Notes under the pieces: generated by a model
What the model saw: the letters and a program-made list of their open reading frames with translations, nothing else
The model's database searches: none
Told to the model about the DNA's origin: nothing
Part shown: in pieces, positions 53,643 through 64,000 of the stretch
Numbering within the stretch: position 1 is the stretch's first letter
Layout of the letters: each line of letters starts with the position of its first letter
Program-made: the position numbers and the translations under genes
Assembly: GCF_014650555.1 (NCBI RefSeq)
Contig: NZ_BMVE01000001.1
Coordinates: forward strand, 186,001-250,000
From: Streptomyces goshikiensis
GTDB taxonomy: Bacteria; Actinomycetota; Actinomycetes; Streptomycetales; Streptomycetaceae
DNA: 64,000 bases
Direction of reading: 5' to 3'

Positions 53643-55154
53643 TTACTCCGAGACGCCCAGGCGCTCCAGGATGAGCTCCTTGACGCGGGCCGCGTCGGCC
53701 TGGCCGCGGGTGGTCTTCATGACCGCGCCGACCAGGGCGCCGACGGCCGCGACCTTGCCGCCGCGGATCTTGTCCGCGATGGCCGCGTTGCCCGCGATGG
53801 CCTCGTCCACGGCCGCGCCGAGCGCGCCCTCGTCCGAGACGACCTTCAGGCCGCGCTTCTCGACGACCTCGTCCGGGGTGCCCTCGCCCGCGAGGACGCC
53901 CTCGATGACCTGACGGGCCAGCTTGTCGTTCAGGTCGCCGGCCGCGACCAGCTCCGCCACCCGGGCCACCTGGACCGGGGTGATCGGCAGCTCGTCGACG
54001 ACGACGCCCTGCTCGTTGGCGTTGCGGGCGAGCTCGCCCATCCACCACTTGCGCGCGGCGGCCGAGTCGGCACCCGCCTCGATCGTGGCGACGATGGAGT
54101 CCACCGCGCCCGCGTTGAGGATCGACTGCATGTCGTGCTCGGTGACGCCCCACTCCTGCAGGAGCCGGTTGCGGCGCACGCGCGGCATCTCGGGGAGGCC
54201 GGCGCGCAGCTCCTCGACCCAGTCGCGGGCCGGGGCCACGGGAACCAGGTCGGGCTCCGGGAAGTAGCGGTAGTCCTCGGCGTTGTCCTTGATGCGGCCG
54301 GCCGTGGTGGAGCCGTCCTCCTCGTGGAAGTGCCGGGTCTCCTGCACGATCGAGCCGCCGCCGCTGAGCACGGCCGCGTGGCGCTGGATCTCGAAGCGCG
54401 CCGCCCGCTCCACGGAGCGCAGCGAGTTGACGTTCTTCGTCTCCGAGCGGGTACCGAACGGTGCCTCGGGGCTGGGGCGCAGCGACAGGTTCACGTCGCA
54501 GCGCATCTGGCCCTTGTCCATCCGGGCCTCGGACACGCCGAGCGCCTTGATGACCTCGCGCAGCTCGGCGACGTACGCCTTGGCGACCTCGGGGGCCCGC
54601 TCGCCGGCGCCCTCGATCGGCTTGGTGACGATCTCGATGAGGGGGATGCCGGCGCGGTTGTAGTCCAGCAGGGAGTGGGACGCGCCGTGGATACGGCCGG
54701 TGGCACCGCCGACGTGCAGCGACTTGCCGGTGTCCTCCTCCATGTGGGCGCGCTCGATCTCCACGCGGAAGATCTCGCCGTCCTCCAGCTGGACGTCCAG
54801 GAAGCCGTTGAAGGCGATGGGCTCGTCGTACTGGGAGGTCTGGAAGTTCTTCGGCATGTCCGGATAGAAGTAGTTCTTCCGGGCGAAGCGGCACCACTCG
54901 GCGATCTCGCAGTTCAGCGCGAGACCGATCTTGATGGCCGACTCGACGCCGATCGCGTTGACGACGGGCAGCGAGCCGGGCAGACCGAGGCAGGTGGGGC
55001 AGGTCTGCGAGTTGGGCTCGGCGCCCAGCTCGGTCGAACAGCCGCAGAACATCTTGGTCTTGGTGCCGAGCTCGACATGGACCTCAAGGCCCATGACGGG
55101 GTCGTACGAGGCGAGAGCTTCCTCGTACGAGAGCAGTTCGGTGTAGGTGCTCAC
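53643..55154 (-). CDS. gatB: Asp/Glu-tRNA amidotransferase subunit B
   Basis: A 503-residue subunit of GatCAB, which amidates Glu-tRNA(Gln) and Asp-tRNA(Asn). [49 protein letters not shown] carries the zinc cysteines; [25 protein letters not shown] and [15 protein letters not shown] are signature regions; the tail (about 430-503) is the YqeY-like tRNA-binding domain ([24 protein letters not shown]). GTG start. It follows a small membrane-protein gene by 16 bp in the gat operon. Confidence 0.96.
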   Translation of the reverse strand: MSTYTELLSYEEALASYDPVMGLEVHVELGTKTKMFCGCSTELGAEPNSQTCPTCLGLPGSLPVVNAIGVESAIKIGLALNCEIAEWCRFARKNYFYPDMPKNFQTSQYDEPIAFNGFLDVQLEDGEIFRVEIERAHMEEDTGKSLHVGGATGRIHGASHSLLDYNRAGIPLIEIVTKPIEGAGERAPEVAKAYVAELREVIKALGVSEARMDKGQMRCDVNLSLRPSPEAPFGTRSETKNVNSLRSVERAARFEIQRHAAVLSGGGSIVQETRHFHEEDGSTTAGRIKDNAEDYRYFPEPDLVPVAPARDWVEELRAGLPEMPRVRRNRLLQEWGVTEHDMQSILNAGAVDSIVATIEAGADSAAARKWWMGELARNANEQGVVVDELPITPVQVARVAELVAAGDLNDKLARQVIEGVLAGEGTPDEVVEKRGLKVVSDEGALGAAVDEAIAGNAAIADKIRGGKVAAVGALVGAVMKTTRGQADAARVKELILERLGVSE

Positions 55155-55170
55155 GGTGAAACTTTCCCTC

Positions 55171-55416
55171 TCAGCCCAGCAGGACGTCGTCGTCGCCGAG
55201 GCGCTTCAGCTCGCGGTACAGGATCGCGAGGCCGGTAGCGATGGCGGCGGCGGACACAACGGCGTCGACCAGCTTCAGCATGTCGTGGTCGGTGCGGGCC
55301 CTGCGGGCCTGCTTGATCACGCTGATGGCACCGAAGGCGGTGGTGCCGATCGACAGGTACGTACCGGACTTGGACTTCTTGAAGCCCTTGGCCTTGGACA
55401 GCGCACTCGAACTCAC
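55171..55416 (-). CDS. Small membrane protein inside the gat operon
   Basis: An 81-residue protein starting at GTG 55416, whose first codon overlaps the gatA stop (GTGA). Sequence: basic N-terminus ([16 protein letters not shown]), a possible helix [18 protein letters not shown], and a better helix [22 protein letters not shown]. No recognised family. Its coupled position between gatA and gatB suggests it is conserved with GatCAB in Streptomyces; role in amidotransferase function unknown. Confidence 0.8.
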   Translation of the reverse strand: MSSSALSKAKGFKKSKSGTYLSIGTTAFGAISVIKQARRARTDHDMLKLVDAVVSAAAIATGLAILYRELKRLGDDDVLLG

Positions 55417-56909
55417 AGCGACGGAGCCTCCTCAAGCAGCGGGTGACCCCAGCGCGCGACGAAGGCGGCCTCGACGGCGGCGCCGACCTTGTACAGGCGG
55501 TCGTCCTTCATGGCGGGGGCGATGATCTGCAGGCCGACCGGGAGACCGTCCTCCGGGGCCAGGCCGCAGGGGAGCGACATGGCGGAGTTGCCGGCCAGGT
55601 TGGTCGGGATGGTGCACAGGTCCGCGAGGTACATCGCGAGCGGGTCGTCGGTGCGCTCACCGATCGCGAAGGCGGTGGTGGGCGTGGTCGGGGAGACGAT
55701 CACGTCGACCTGCTCGAAGGACTTCTCGAAGTCCTTCGTGATGAGCGTGCGGACCTTCTGGGCCGAGCCGTAGTACGCGTCGTAGTAGCCGGAGCTGAGC
55801 GCGTACGTGCCGAGGATGACGCGGCGCTTGACCTCGTCGCCGAATCCGGCTTCGCGGGTGAGCGCGGTGACGTCCTCGGCGGACCTGGTGCCGTCGTCGC
55901 CGACGCGCAGGCCGTAGCGCATGGCGTCGAAGCGGGCCAGGTTGGAGGAGCACTCGGACGGCGCGATCAGGTAGTACGCGGCCATCGCGAGGTCGAAGGA
56001 GGGGCAGTCCAGCTCGACGATCTCGGCGCCCAGCTCCTTGAGGAGCTCGACGGACTCGTTGAAGCGCTGGACGACACCGGCCTGGTAGCCCTCGCCGGCG
56101 AACTGCTTGACCACGCCGACGCGCATGCCGGCGACGGAGCCGTTGCGGGCCGCCTCGACGACCGGCGGGACCGGGGCGTCGATGGAGGTGGAGTCCAGCG
56201 GGTCGTGGCCGGCGATGACCTCGTGCAGGAGCGCGGCGTCCAGGACCGTACGGGCGCAGGGCCCGCCCTGGTCGAGGGAGGACGAGAACGCGACCATGCC
56301 GTAGCGGGAGACGCCGCCGTAGGTCGGCTTGACGCCGACGGTGCCGGTCACGGCGGCGGGCTGGCGGATGGAGCCGCCGGTGTCCGTGCCGATGGCCAGG
56401 GGCGCCTGGAAGGCGGCGAGCGCGGCCGCGGAACCGCCGCCGGAGCCGCCGGGGATCCGGGTGAGGTCCCAGGGGTTGCCGGTGGGGCCGTAGGCGCTGT
56501 TCTCGGTGGAGGACCCCATGGCGAACTCGTCCATGTTGGTCTTGCCGAGGATGACGACGTCGGCTTCCTTCAGCTTGCGCGTCAGGGTGGCGTCGTAGGG
56601 CGGGATCCAGCCTTCGAGGATCTTCGAACCGACGGTGGTCGGGACCCCGACGGTGGTGAAGATGTCCTTGAGGGCGAGCGGGACACCGGCGAGCGGGCCC
56701 AGCTTCTCGCCGTTCGCGCGCTTGGCGTCGACGGCGCGCGCCTGGGCGAGGGCGCCCTCGCGGTCCACGTGGAGGAAGGCGTGCACCTTCTCGTCGGTGG
56801 CGTCGATCCGGGCCAGGTGGGCCTCGGTGACCTCGACGGCCGTGAGCTCGCCGGAAGCGATCTTCTCGGCGGTCTCGGCGGCCGTGAGCTTGATGATCTG
56901 GTCAGCCAT
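55413..56909 (-). CDS. gatA: Asp/Glu-tRNA amidotransferase subunit A
   Basis: A 498-residue amidase-signature enzyme producing ammonia from glutamine. Catalytic Lys in [16 protein letters not shown], the glycine-serine stretch [16 protein letters not shown], and the nucleophile Ser in [16 protein letters not shown] are intact; [18 protein letters not shown] is a GatA signature. It starts 5 bp after gatC and overlaps the small membrane-protein gene. The domain covers residues 25-480. Confidence 0.96.
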   Translation of the reverse strand: MADQIIKLTAAETAEKIASGELTAVEVTEAHLARIDATDEKVHAFLHVDREGALAQARAVDAKRANGEKLGPLAGVPLALKDIFTTVGVPTTVGSKILEGWIPPYDATLTRKLKEADVVILGKTNMDEFAMGSSTENSAYGPTGNPWDLTRIPGGSGGGSAAALAAFQAPLAIGTDTGGSIRQPAAVTGTVGVKPTYGGVSRYGMVAFSSSLDQGGPCARTVLDAALLHEVIAGHDPLDSTSIDAPVPPVVEAARNGSVAGMRVGVVKQFAGEGYQAGVVQRFNESVELLKELGAEIVELDCPSFDLAMAAYYLIAPSECSSNLARFDAMRYGLRVGDDGTRSAEDVTALTREAGFGDEVKRRVILGTYALSSGYYDAYYGSAQKVRTLITKDFEKSFEQVDVIVSPTTPTTAFAIGERTDDPLAMYLADLCTIPTNLAGNSAMSLPCGLAPEDGLPVGLQIIAPAMKDDRLYKVGAAVEAAFVARWGHPLLEEAPSL

Positions 56910-56914
56910 GATGA

Positions 56915-57211
56915 TTAGTCCTCCCCCAGGATCTGCGGCACCTTGAAACGCTGCTGCTCCTGGGCGGGAGCGCCGGAAAGCGCCTGCGCGGGGGTGAGCG
57001 ACGGACGGACCTCGTCCGCGCGCATGACGTTCGTCAGCGGCAGCGGGTGGGAGGTCGGCGGGACGTCTTGGTCGGCGACCTCGGAAACGCGGGCGACCGC
57101 GCCGATGATGTCGTCGAGCTGTCCGGCGAAGTGGTCGAGCTCTTCGCCGGACAGCTCCAGACGTGCCAGCCGAGCGAGGTGGACGACCTCCTCGCGCGTG
57201 ATGCCAGGCAT
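56915..57211 (-). CDS. gatC: Asp/Glu-tRNA amidotransferase subunit C
   Basis: A 98-residue subunit. [71 protein letters not shown] is the standard GatC sequence; it wraps around GatA and GatB in the complex. ATG 57211 is used. First gene of gatC-gatA-small membrane protein-gatB; the 105 bp before it (57212-57316) should hold the promoter. Confidence 0.95.
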   Translation of the reverse strand: MPGITREEVVHLARLARLELSGEELDHFAGQLDDIIGAVARVSEVADQDVPPTSHPLPLTNVMRADEVRPSLTPAQALSGAPAQEQQRFKVPQILGED

Positions 57212-57316
57212 GCAGCGATCCTCTGGGGGTGGTGAGTGTGTAGGTTTCGGCCCCAATCCTATGGGGCCAGCCCCCCGACCCACGAAACGGTTACCCCACC
57301 GGTCCCCGCGGCCTCG

Positions 57317-59506
57317 TTACGCGGTGGGGGTTTCCGCCGCGGCGGCGGCCGTGAGCTCGGCCGTGATGTCCGCCGGGCGGCGCCAGCCGCGCTCGCCCCG
57401 GGCCAGTAGCCACGCCGTCGCCTCCTGCGGCGGCATCGCGGCCGCGACCAGCCAGCCCTGGACGGCGTCGCAGCCCAGATCGCGCAGGCGCTCCCACGTC
57501 TCGTCGTCCTCGACGCCCTCGGCGACGACCAGCAGGCCCAGCGAATGCGCCAGGTCGACCGTGCAGCGGACGATCTCCGCGTCCTGGGCGTCCACCGCCA
57601 GCCTGGCCACGAAGGAGCGGTCGATCTTCAGCTCGCTCACCGGGAGGCGGCGCAGGTGGACCAGCGAGGAGTAGCCCGTGCCGAAGTCGTCCAGGGACAT
57701 CTTCACGCCGTGGCCCGTCAGGCCCGCCATGGTGTCGGCCGCCCGCTGGGGGTCTTCCAGCAGGACGTGTTCCGTTATCTCCAGCTGGAGACCGCTGGCA
57801 GGGACCCCGTGCCGCGCCAGCCGGGCGGCGACCGCCCCCGCGAACCCCGGGGTGTGGACGTCGCGCGGCGACACGTTCACGGCCACCGGGACCTTCAGGC
57901 CCTGCGCCCGCCAGCGCGCGACCTGCGCCAGGGCCGTCTCCAGGACGTACTCCGTCAGGTGCGGCATCAGGCCCGAGGTCTCGGCGATGGCGATGAACTC
58001 GTCCGGAGGGACCCGGCCGCGCTCCGGGTGCACCCAGCGGACCAGTGCCTCCAACCCCGCGACGTGCCCGTCGAAGCGGACCTTCGGCTGGTAGTGGAGT
58101 TCCACTTCACCCGCGTCCAGGGCCCGGCGGAGGTCACCCAGCAGGCCGAGCCGGTCGGGCGTGTTGCTGTCCCGCTTGGACTCGTACACCTCCACGCCCG
58201 TCCGGTCCCGCTTCGCCTGGTACATCGCGACGTCGGCCCGCCGCAGCAGCCCCTCCGCGTCCAGCGCGTGGTCCGGGAAGACGGCCAGGCCCGCGCTCGC
58301 CTCCAGCACCAGCGTCAGCCCGTCCAGGTCCAGCGGCGAGCTGAGCTCCGCGACCAGGTGGCGGGCGACCCGCTGCGCGCTCGTCGTGGAGTCGGCGACG
58401 GGCAGCAGCACCGCGAACTCGTCGCCGCCCAGCCGCGCCGCCTCCGCGTCCGGCGGCAGCGCCTGCCGCAGCCGGTCCGCGATCTGGAGGAGCAGCCGGT
58501 CACCGGCCAGGTGCCCGAGCGTGTCGTTGACGGCCCGGAACCTGTCCAGGTCGATCAGCACGAGGGCCGACCGGGTGCCCAAACGTTCAGCCTCGTCCAG
58601 CGCGGTCCAGGCCCGCTCCAGCAGCCACTGCCGGTTCGGCAGCCCGGTCAGCGGGTCCCGCAGCTGTTCCTCGGCGCGCGCCCGGGCGATCCACAGCGTG
58701 GAGTCCAGCGCGATCAGCGGTACGGCGAACAGCGGCAGCAGCACCGGCAGGCTGAGGGCGACGACGCAGATCAGCGGGGCGATGCCGAGCAGCGCGACGG
58801 CCACCAGGGCCTGGCGGAGCAGGGCGGTGCGGGCGACCGTGGGCAGCCCGCCGCCGGGCTGGTTCAGCGCCAGCCACAGCACGATGCGGGTGACGACCAG
58901 GTACGCGACGGCGGTCAGGATCACCTCGGGGACCGCGCCGATCCCCCAGGTGTCGGGGCGCCAGGGCGCGGCCACGCTGGCCAGGTCGCCGAACGCGGCC
59001 AGGACGAGGGCGCCGGCGCCGATGCCGAGGATGTCGACGGAGCCGTGCAGCAGCCCGAGGCGCCAGCGGTGCCGGCGCGCGGCACCGACCAGGGTGACCA
59101 CCGCCAGCGAGACGAGTCCGGCCGGGACCCATCCGTAGAGGAGGAGGGAGCCGAGGGTGAGGGCGGCTCCCGATCCGGTGCCGCCCCACCAGCGGTCCCG
59201 GCCGAGGGCGACGAGGTGGCCGACGATGATGCCGGTGAGCAGCGCGAGGGCCCAGCCCACCGTCCCGCCGGGGAACAGGGCTTGACGGTCGGTCAGCGCG
59301 ATGACGACGCCGGTGAGGAGCAGTGTGGCGGCGAGGCCCACGACGGCGTAGGGCAGCACGGCGCGCTGTCCGGAGCCGCCCGTACGGGTTTCGGGCGAGC
59401 GGCGGTCCGGCGTCCTGGGACCCAGGAATCCGAGCCGTCCCGTCCGCATGGAAGGGAGTTCCCCGCCGAAATCAGGTGACGGGTCGGCGCTATCGGTGGG
59501 TTTCAT
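57317..59506 (-). CDS. rmdB: RmdB: membrane GGDEF-EAL protein, c-di-GMP phosphodiesterase
   Basis: A 729-residue protein. About six to eight N-terminal membrane helices (50-270), then GGDEF (about 280-440; GGDEF motif in [13 protein letters not shown] with no RxxD I-site) and EAL (455-710). The EAL residues are all canonical: LEALVRWVHPERG, VNVSPRD, LEITEH, LDDFGTGYSSLVHLRRLP, KIDRSFV, VVAEGVEDDE. So phosphodiesterase activity is expected. S. coelicolor RmdB (recalled as SCO5495), a c-di-GMP phosphodiesterase acting in development, has this layout and position. ATG 59506 follows AGGGA. Contrast with CdgE, whose EAL is degenerate. Confidence 0.9.
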   Translation of the reverse strand: MKPTDSADPSPDFGGELPSMRTGRLGFLGPRTPDRRSPETRTGGSGQRAVLPYAVVGLAATLLLTGVVIALTDRQALFPGGTVGWALALLTGIIVGHLVALGRDRWWGGTGSGAALTLGSLLLYGWVPAGLVSLAVVTLVGAARRHRWRLGLLHGSVDILGIGAGALVLAAFGDLASVAAPWRPDTWGIGAVPEVILTAVAYLVVTRIVLWLALNQPGGGLPTVARTALLRQALVAVALLGIAPLICVVALSLPVLLPLFAVPLIALDSTLWIARARAEEQLRDPLTGLPNRQWLLERAWTALDEAERLGTRSALVLIDLDRFRAVNDTLGHLAGDRLLLQIADRLRQALPPDAEAARLGGDEFAVLLPVADSTTSAQRVARHLVAELSSPLDLDGLTLVLEASAGLAVFPDHALDAEGLLRRADVAMYQAKRDRTGVEVYESKRDSNTPDRLGLLGDLRRALDAGEVELHYQPKVRFDGHVAGLEALVRWVHPERGRVPPDEFIAIAETSGLMPHLTEYVLETALAQVARWRAQGLKVPVAVNVSPRDVHTPGFAGAVAARLARHGVPASGLQLEITEHVLLEDPQRAADTMAGLTGHGVKMSLDDFGTGYSSLVHLRRLPVSELKIDRSFVARLAVDAQDAEIVRCTVDLAHSLGLLVVAEGVEDDETWERLRDLGCDAVQGWLVAAAMPPQEATAWLLARGERGWRRPADITAELTAAAAAETPTA

Positions 59507-59894
59507 GCCCGTCCCTCTCACAGCCGGCGATGCCGATGCCACGCGATGGCGCCGATGTCATGCCATCACGGCTGGAATCGCCTCACGCAGCCGTGCACGA
59601 CAGGCGCCCCCCTCAACAGTAGGACGCGAGAGGCTCCCAGGGGCAGCGGTCGGCGGCGGTTGCCCGAATGCGACCCAGCCATCCTCATCAGTACGGTATC
59701 CGCCGAACGGGTGAGTTTGGACCAGGCCCCTCGGGCCACCCATCCGATGATCCGACAGCTCACCGCCCTGCCACCAGCCCTGTACCAGCCGTTTACCACC
59801 GGCCGCCGCGCCCGGCGTGCGCCCGCCCGTACGGCCGCACGCCACGCATCCGTTCGCCTCCGTTACTCCCTCGGGGCGGCGCGCGTCGGGGCCG
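59507..59894. other. 388-bp intergenic region between rmdB and ligA
   Basis: No gene recognised; the short frames have atypical composition and no ribosome binding site. It should contain the rmdB promoter (minus strand). A -10-like TACCGT with upstream GTTCGG lies around 59690-59715. A TTTGGACCAGG stretch near 59715 is the AT-richest part. No convincing BldD palindrome was seen. Confidence 0.4.
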
Positions 59895-63116
<3,222 letters not shown>

Positions 63117-63120
<4 letters not shown>

Positions 63121-63806
63121 CGGCCCGGCCTCACGGACAGGTCGGCGATCTCGGCGTCGCGGGGCAGGTCCACGGCCATGAGGACCGTGGTCGCCACCGA
63201 CTCGGGGTCGATCCAGCGCTCGGGGTCGTACTCCTTGCCCTCCTGCGAATGCACCTTGGCCTGCATGGGGCTGGCGGTGCGGCCCGGGTAGACGGAGGTC
63301 ACGCGGATGCCGTTCGGCTTCTCCTCGGCGCGCAGGGCGTCGGCGAGGGCCTTGAGGCCGTGCTTGGAGGCGCCGTACGCGCCCCATTCGGCGTGGGCGG
63401 TGAGGCCGGCGCCGGAGTTCACGAAGACGACGGTGGCCTGCGAGGCCCGCAGGGTGGGCAGCAGCAGCCGGGTCACCTCGGCGGGGGCGATCAGGTTGAC
63501 GTTGAGCTGCTGGTGCCAGGTCTTGGGGCGCAGCTCGCCGACGGGGCCGAGGTCGACGATGCCGGCGATGTGCAGGAGGGAGTCGATCCGCTCGGGGACG
63601 GCCTGCTTGGAGAACGCCCATGACAGCCGGTCGGGGTCGGCGAGGTCTCCGACGAGCGCGCGCGAGCCGGGGTACCGGTCGACGAGCTGCTTGCCGCGGG
63701 CGGCGTCGCGGGCGAGCAGGACGAGGTCGTCGCCGCGGGCGTGCAGGCGGGCCGCGACGGCGGCGCCGATGCCGGAGCCGGCGCCGGTGATCAGGTGAGT
63801 AGCCAT
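63117..63806 (-). CDS. Short-chain dehydrogenase/reductase
   Basis: A 229-residue SDR. LITGAGSGIGAAVAARLHARGDDLVLLARD is the Rossmann site; NSGA and the catalytic YGASK (Tyr-x3-Lys) are intact. The protein is shorter than average, lacking a long C-terminal substrate loop. First visible gene of SDR-MetE-like-ligA; coupled by ATGA. Substrate unknown. Confidence 0.9.
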
Positions 63807-63926
63807 GCCGCCATGCTCGCACCCCGGCCCGCCCCCCGATTCACGCGCGGGGCCGGGGCCCGTTCCCGCGGCCCCGGCCCGGGCGCCGAGGCCGCGGGCG
63901 GCCCCGGGGGCGATCGCCTCCGGGGC

Positions 63927-63960
63927 CGCCTGCGGGGTCGCCTGCGGGGTCGCCTGCGGG
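63927..63960. repeat. 12-bp tandem repeat
   Basis: CGCCTGCGGGGT is repeated head to tail about 2.8 times (63927-63938, 63939-63950, 63951-63960) in the intergenic region before the next gene. The surrounding 63807-63968 is very GC-rich and holds no gene. Confidence 0.75.
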
Positions 63961-63968
63961 CGTGCGGA

Positions 63969-64000
63969 TCAGCCCGCGAGGTAGGCGCGGATGACGGTCA
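63969..64000 (-). CDS. 3' tip of a further gene
   Basis: The last 32 bases, read on the minus strand, give TVIRAYLAG then TGA. Ten codons in frame with typical G/C-ending usage support the end of a gene that begins beyond base 64000. Too short to identify. Confidence 0.4.
   Translation of the reverse strand, partial: TVIRAYLAG

Noticed and set aside
59558..59845. 95-codon minus-strand frame between rmdB and ligA
   Set aside because: Weak codon bias, no ribosome binding site and no recognisable pattern.

Overview
The window is about 64 kb of very GC-rich (roughly 70%) chromosomal DNA with strong third-position G/C bias, short GC-rich hairpin terminators, many GTG starts and ATGA/GTGA gene overlaps. 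Gene content and order point to a Streptomyces chromosome core region. From memory it resembles the S. coelicolor interval around SCO5490-SCO5535 (ligA, rmdB, gatCAB, cdgE, ilvBNC, serA, putative proline catabolism genes, leuB, ilvE, an orphan urease, cimA, an acyl-CoA carboxylase beta subunit); I could not check this by search. I see no tRNA, rRNA, insertion sequence, prophage or CRISPR array.

Layout. 0-5.7 kb: 5' part of an acyl-CoA carboxylase beta subunit, a YceI protein with paired operator-like boxes, a TPM-domain membrane protein, a small lipoprotein, and cimA preceded by a terminator-like hairpin. 5.7-11.9 kb: an operon of a urease gamma-beta fusion, a urease alpha subunit with an altered active-site flap, an agmatine deiminase and a TetR regulator, divergent from an NCS1 permease, then a small lipoprotein. 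12-16.9 kb: ilvE, leuB, a 42-codon ORF, and a LysR/oxidoreductase divergent pair sharing a perfect inverted repeat. 17-21.1 kb: a Tat-exported phospholipase C, an AAC(2')-like acetyltransferase coupled to a tyrosine phosphatase, and a nitroreductase. 21.2-28.2 kb: proline catabolism (proline and P5C dehydrogenases) divergent from a PucR regulator, a GPP34 protein, and a TetR/MFS efflux pair.

28.3-37 kb: serA, ilvC, ilvN and ilvB, the last with a classical leader peptide and attenuator, then the c-di-GMP protein CdgE, whose EAL domain is degenerate. 37-48 kb: oxidoreductases, a PQQ-type sugar dehydrogenase lipoprotein, a giant LuxR (LAL) regulator, two very small proteins, a membrane protein, a GNAT enzyme and an MMPL transporter with octamer repeats upstream. 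48-53.6 kb: cupin, GNAT, a DinB gene whose expected stop has been lost, and an iron-box-controlled group (siderophore-interacting reductase, penicillin-acylase-family hydrolase, IucB/MbtK-like acyltransferase). 53.6-64 kb: gatC-gatA-small membrane protein-gatB, the c-di-GMP phosphodiesterase RmdB, ligA, a MetE-C-like enzyme, an SDR and the 3' tip of one more gene.

Together the window carries a citramalate-based branched-chain amino acid route (cimA, leuB, ilvB/N/C, ilvE), serine synthesis, proline degradation, tRNA-Gln/Asn amidation, DNA ligation and two c-di-GMP enzymes. The two units I find most worth testing are the orphan urease-like operon (nickel ligands kept, flap Cys lost, no accessory genes here) and the iron-box-linked acylase/acyltransferase/reductase group.
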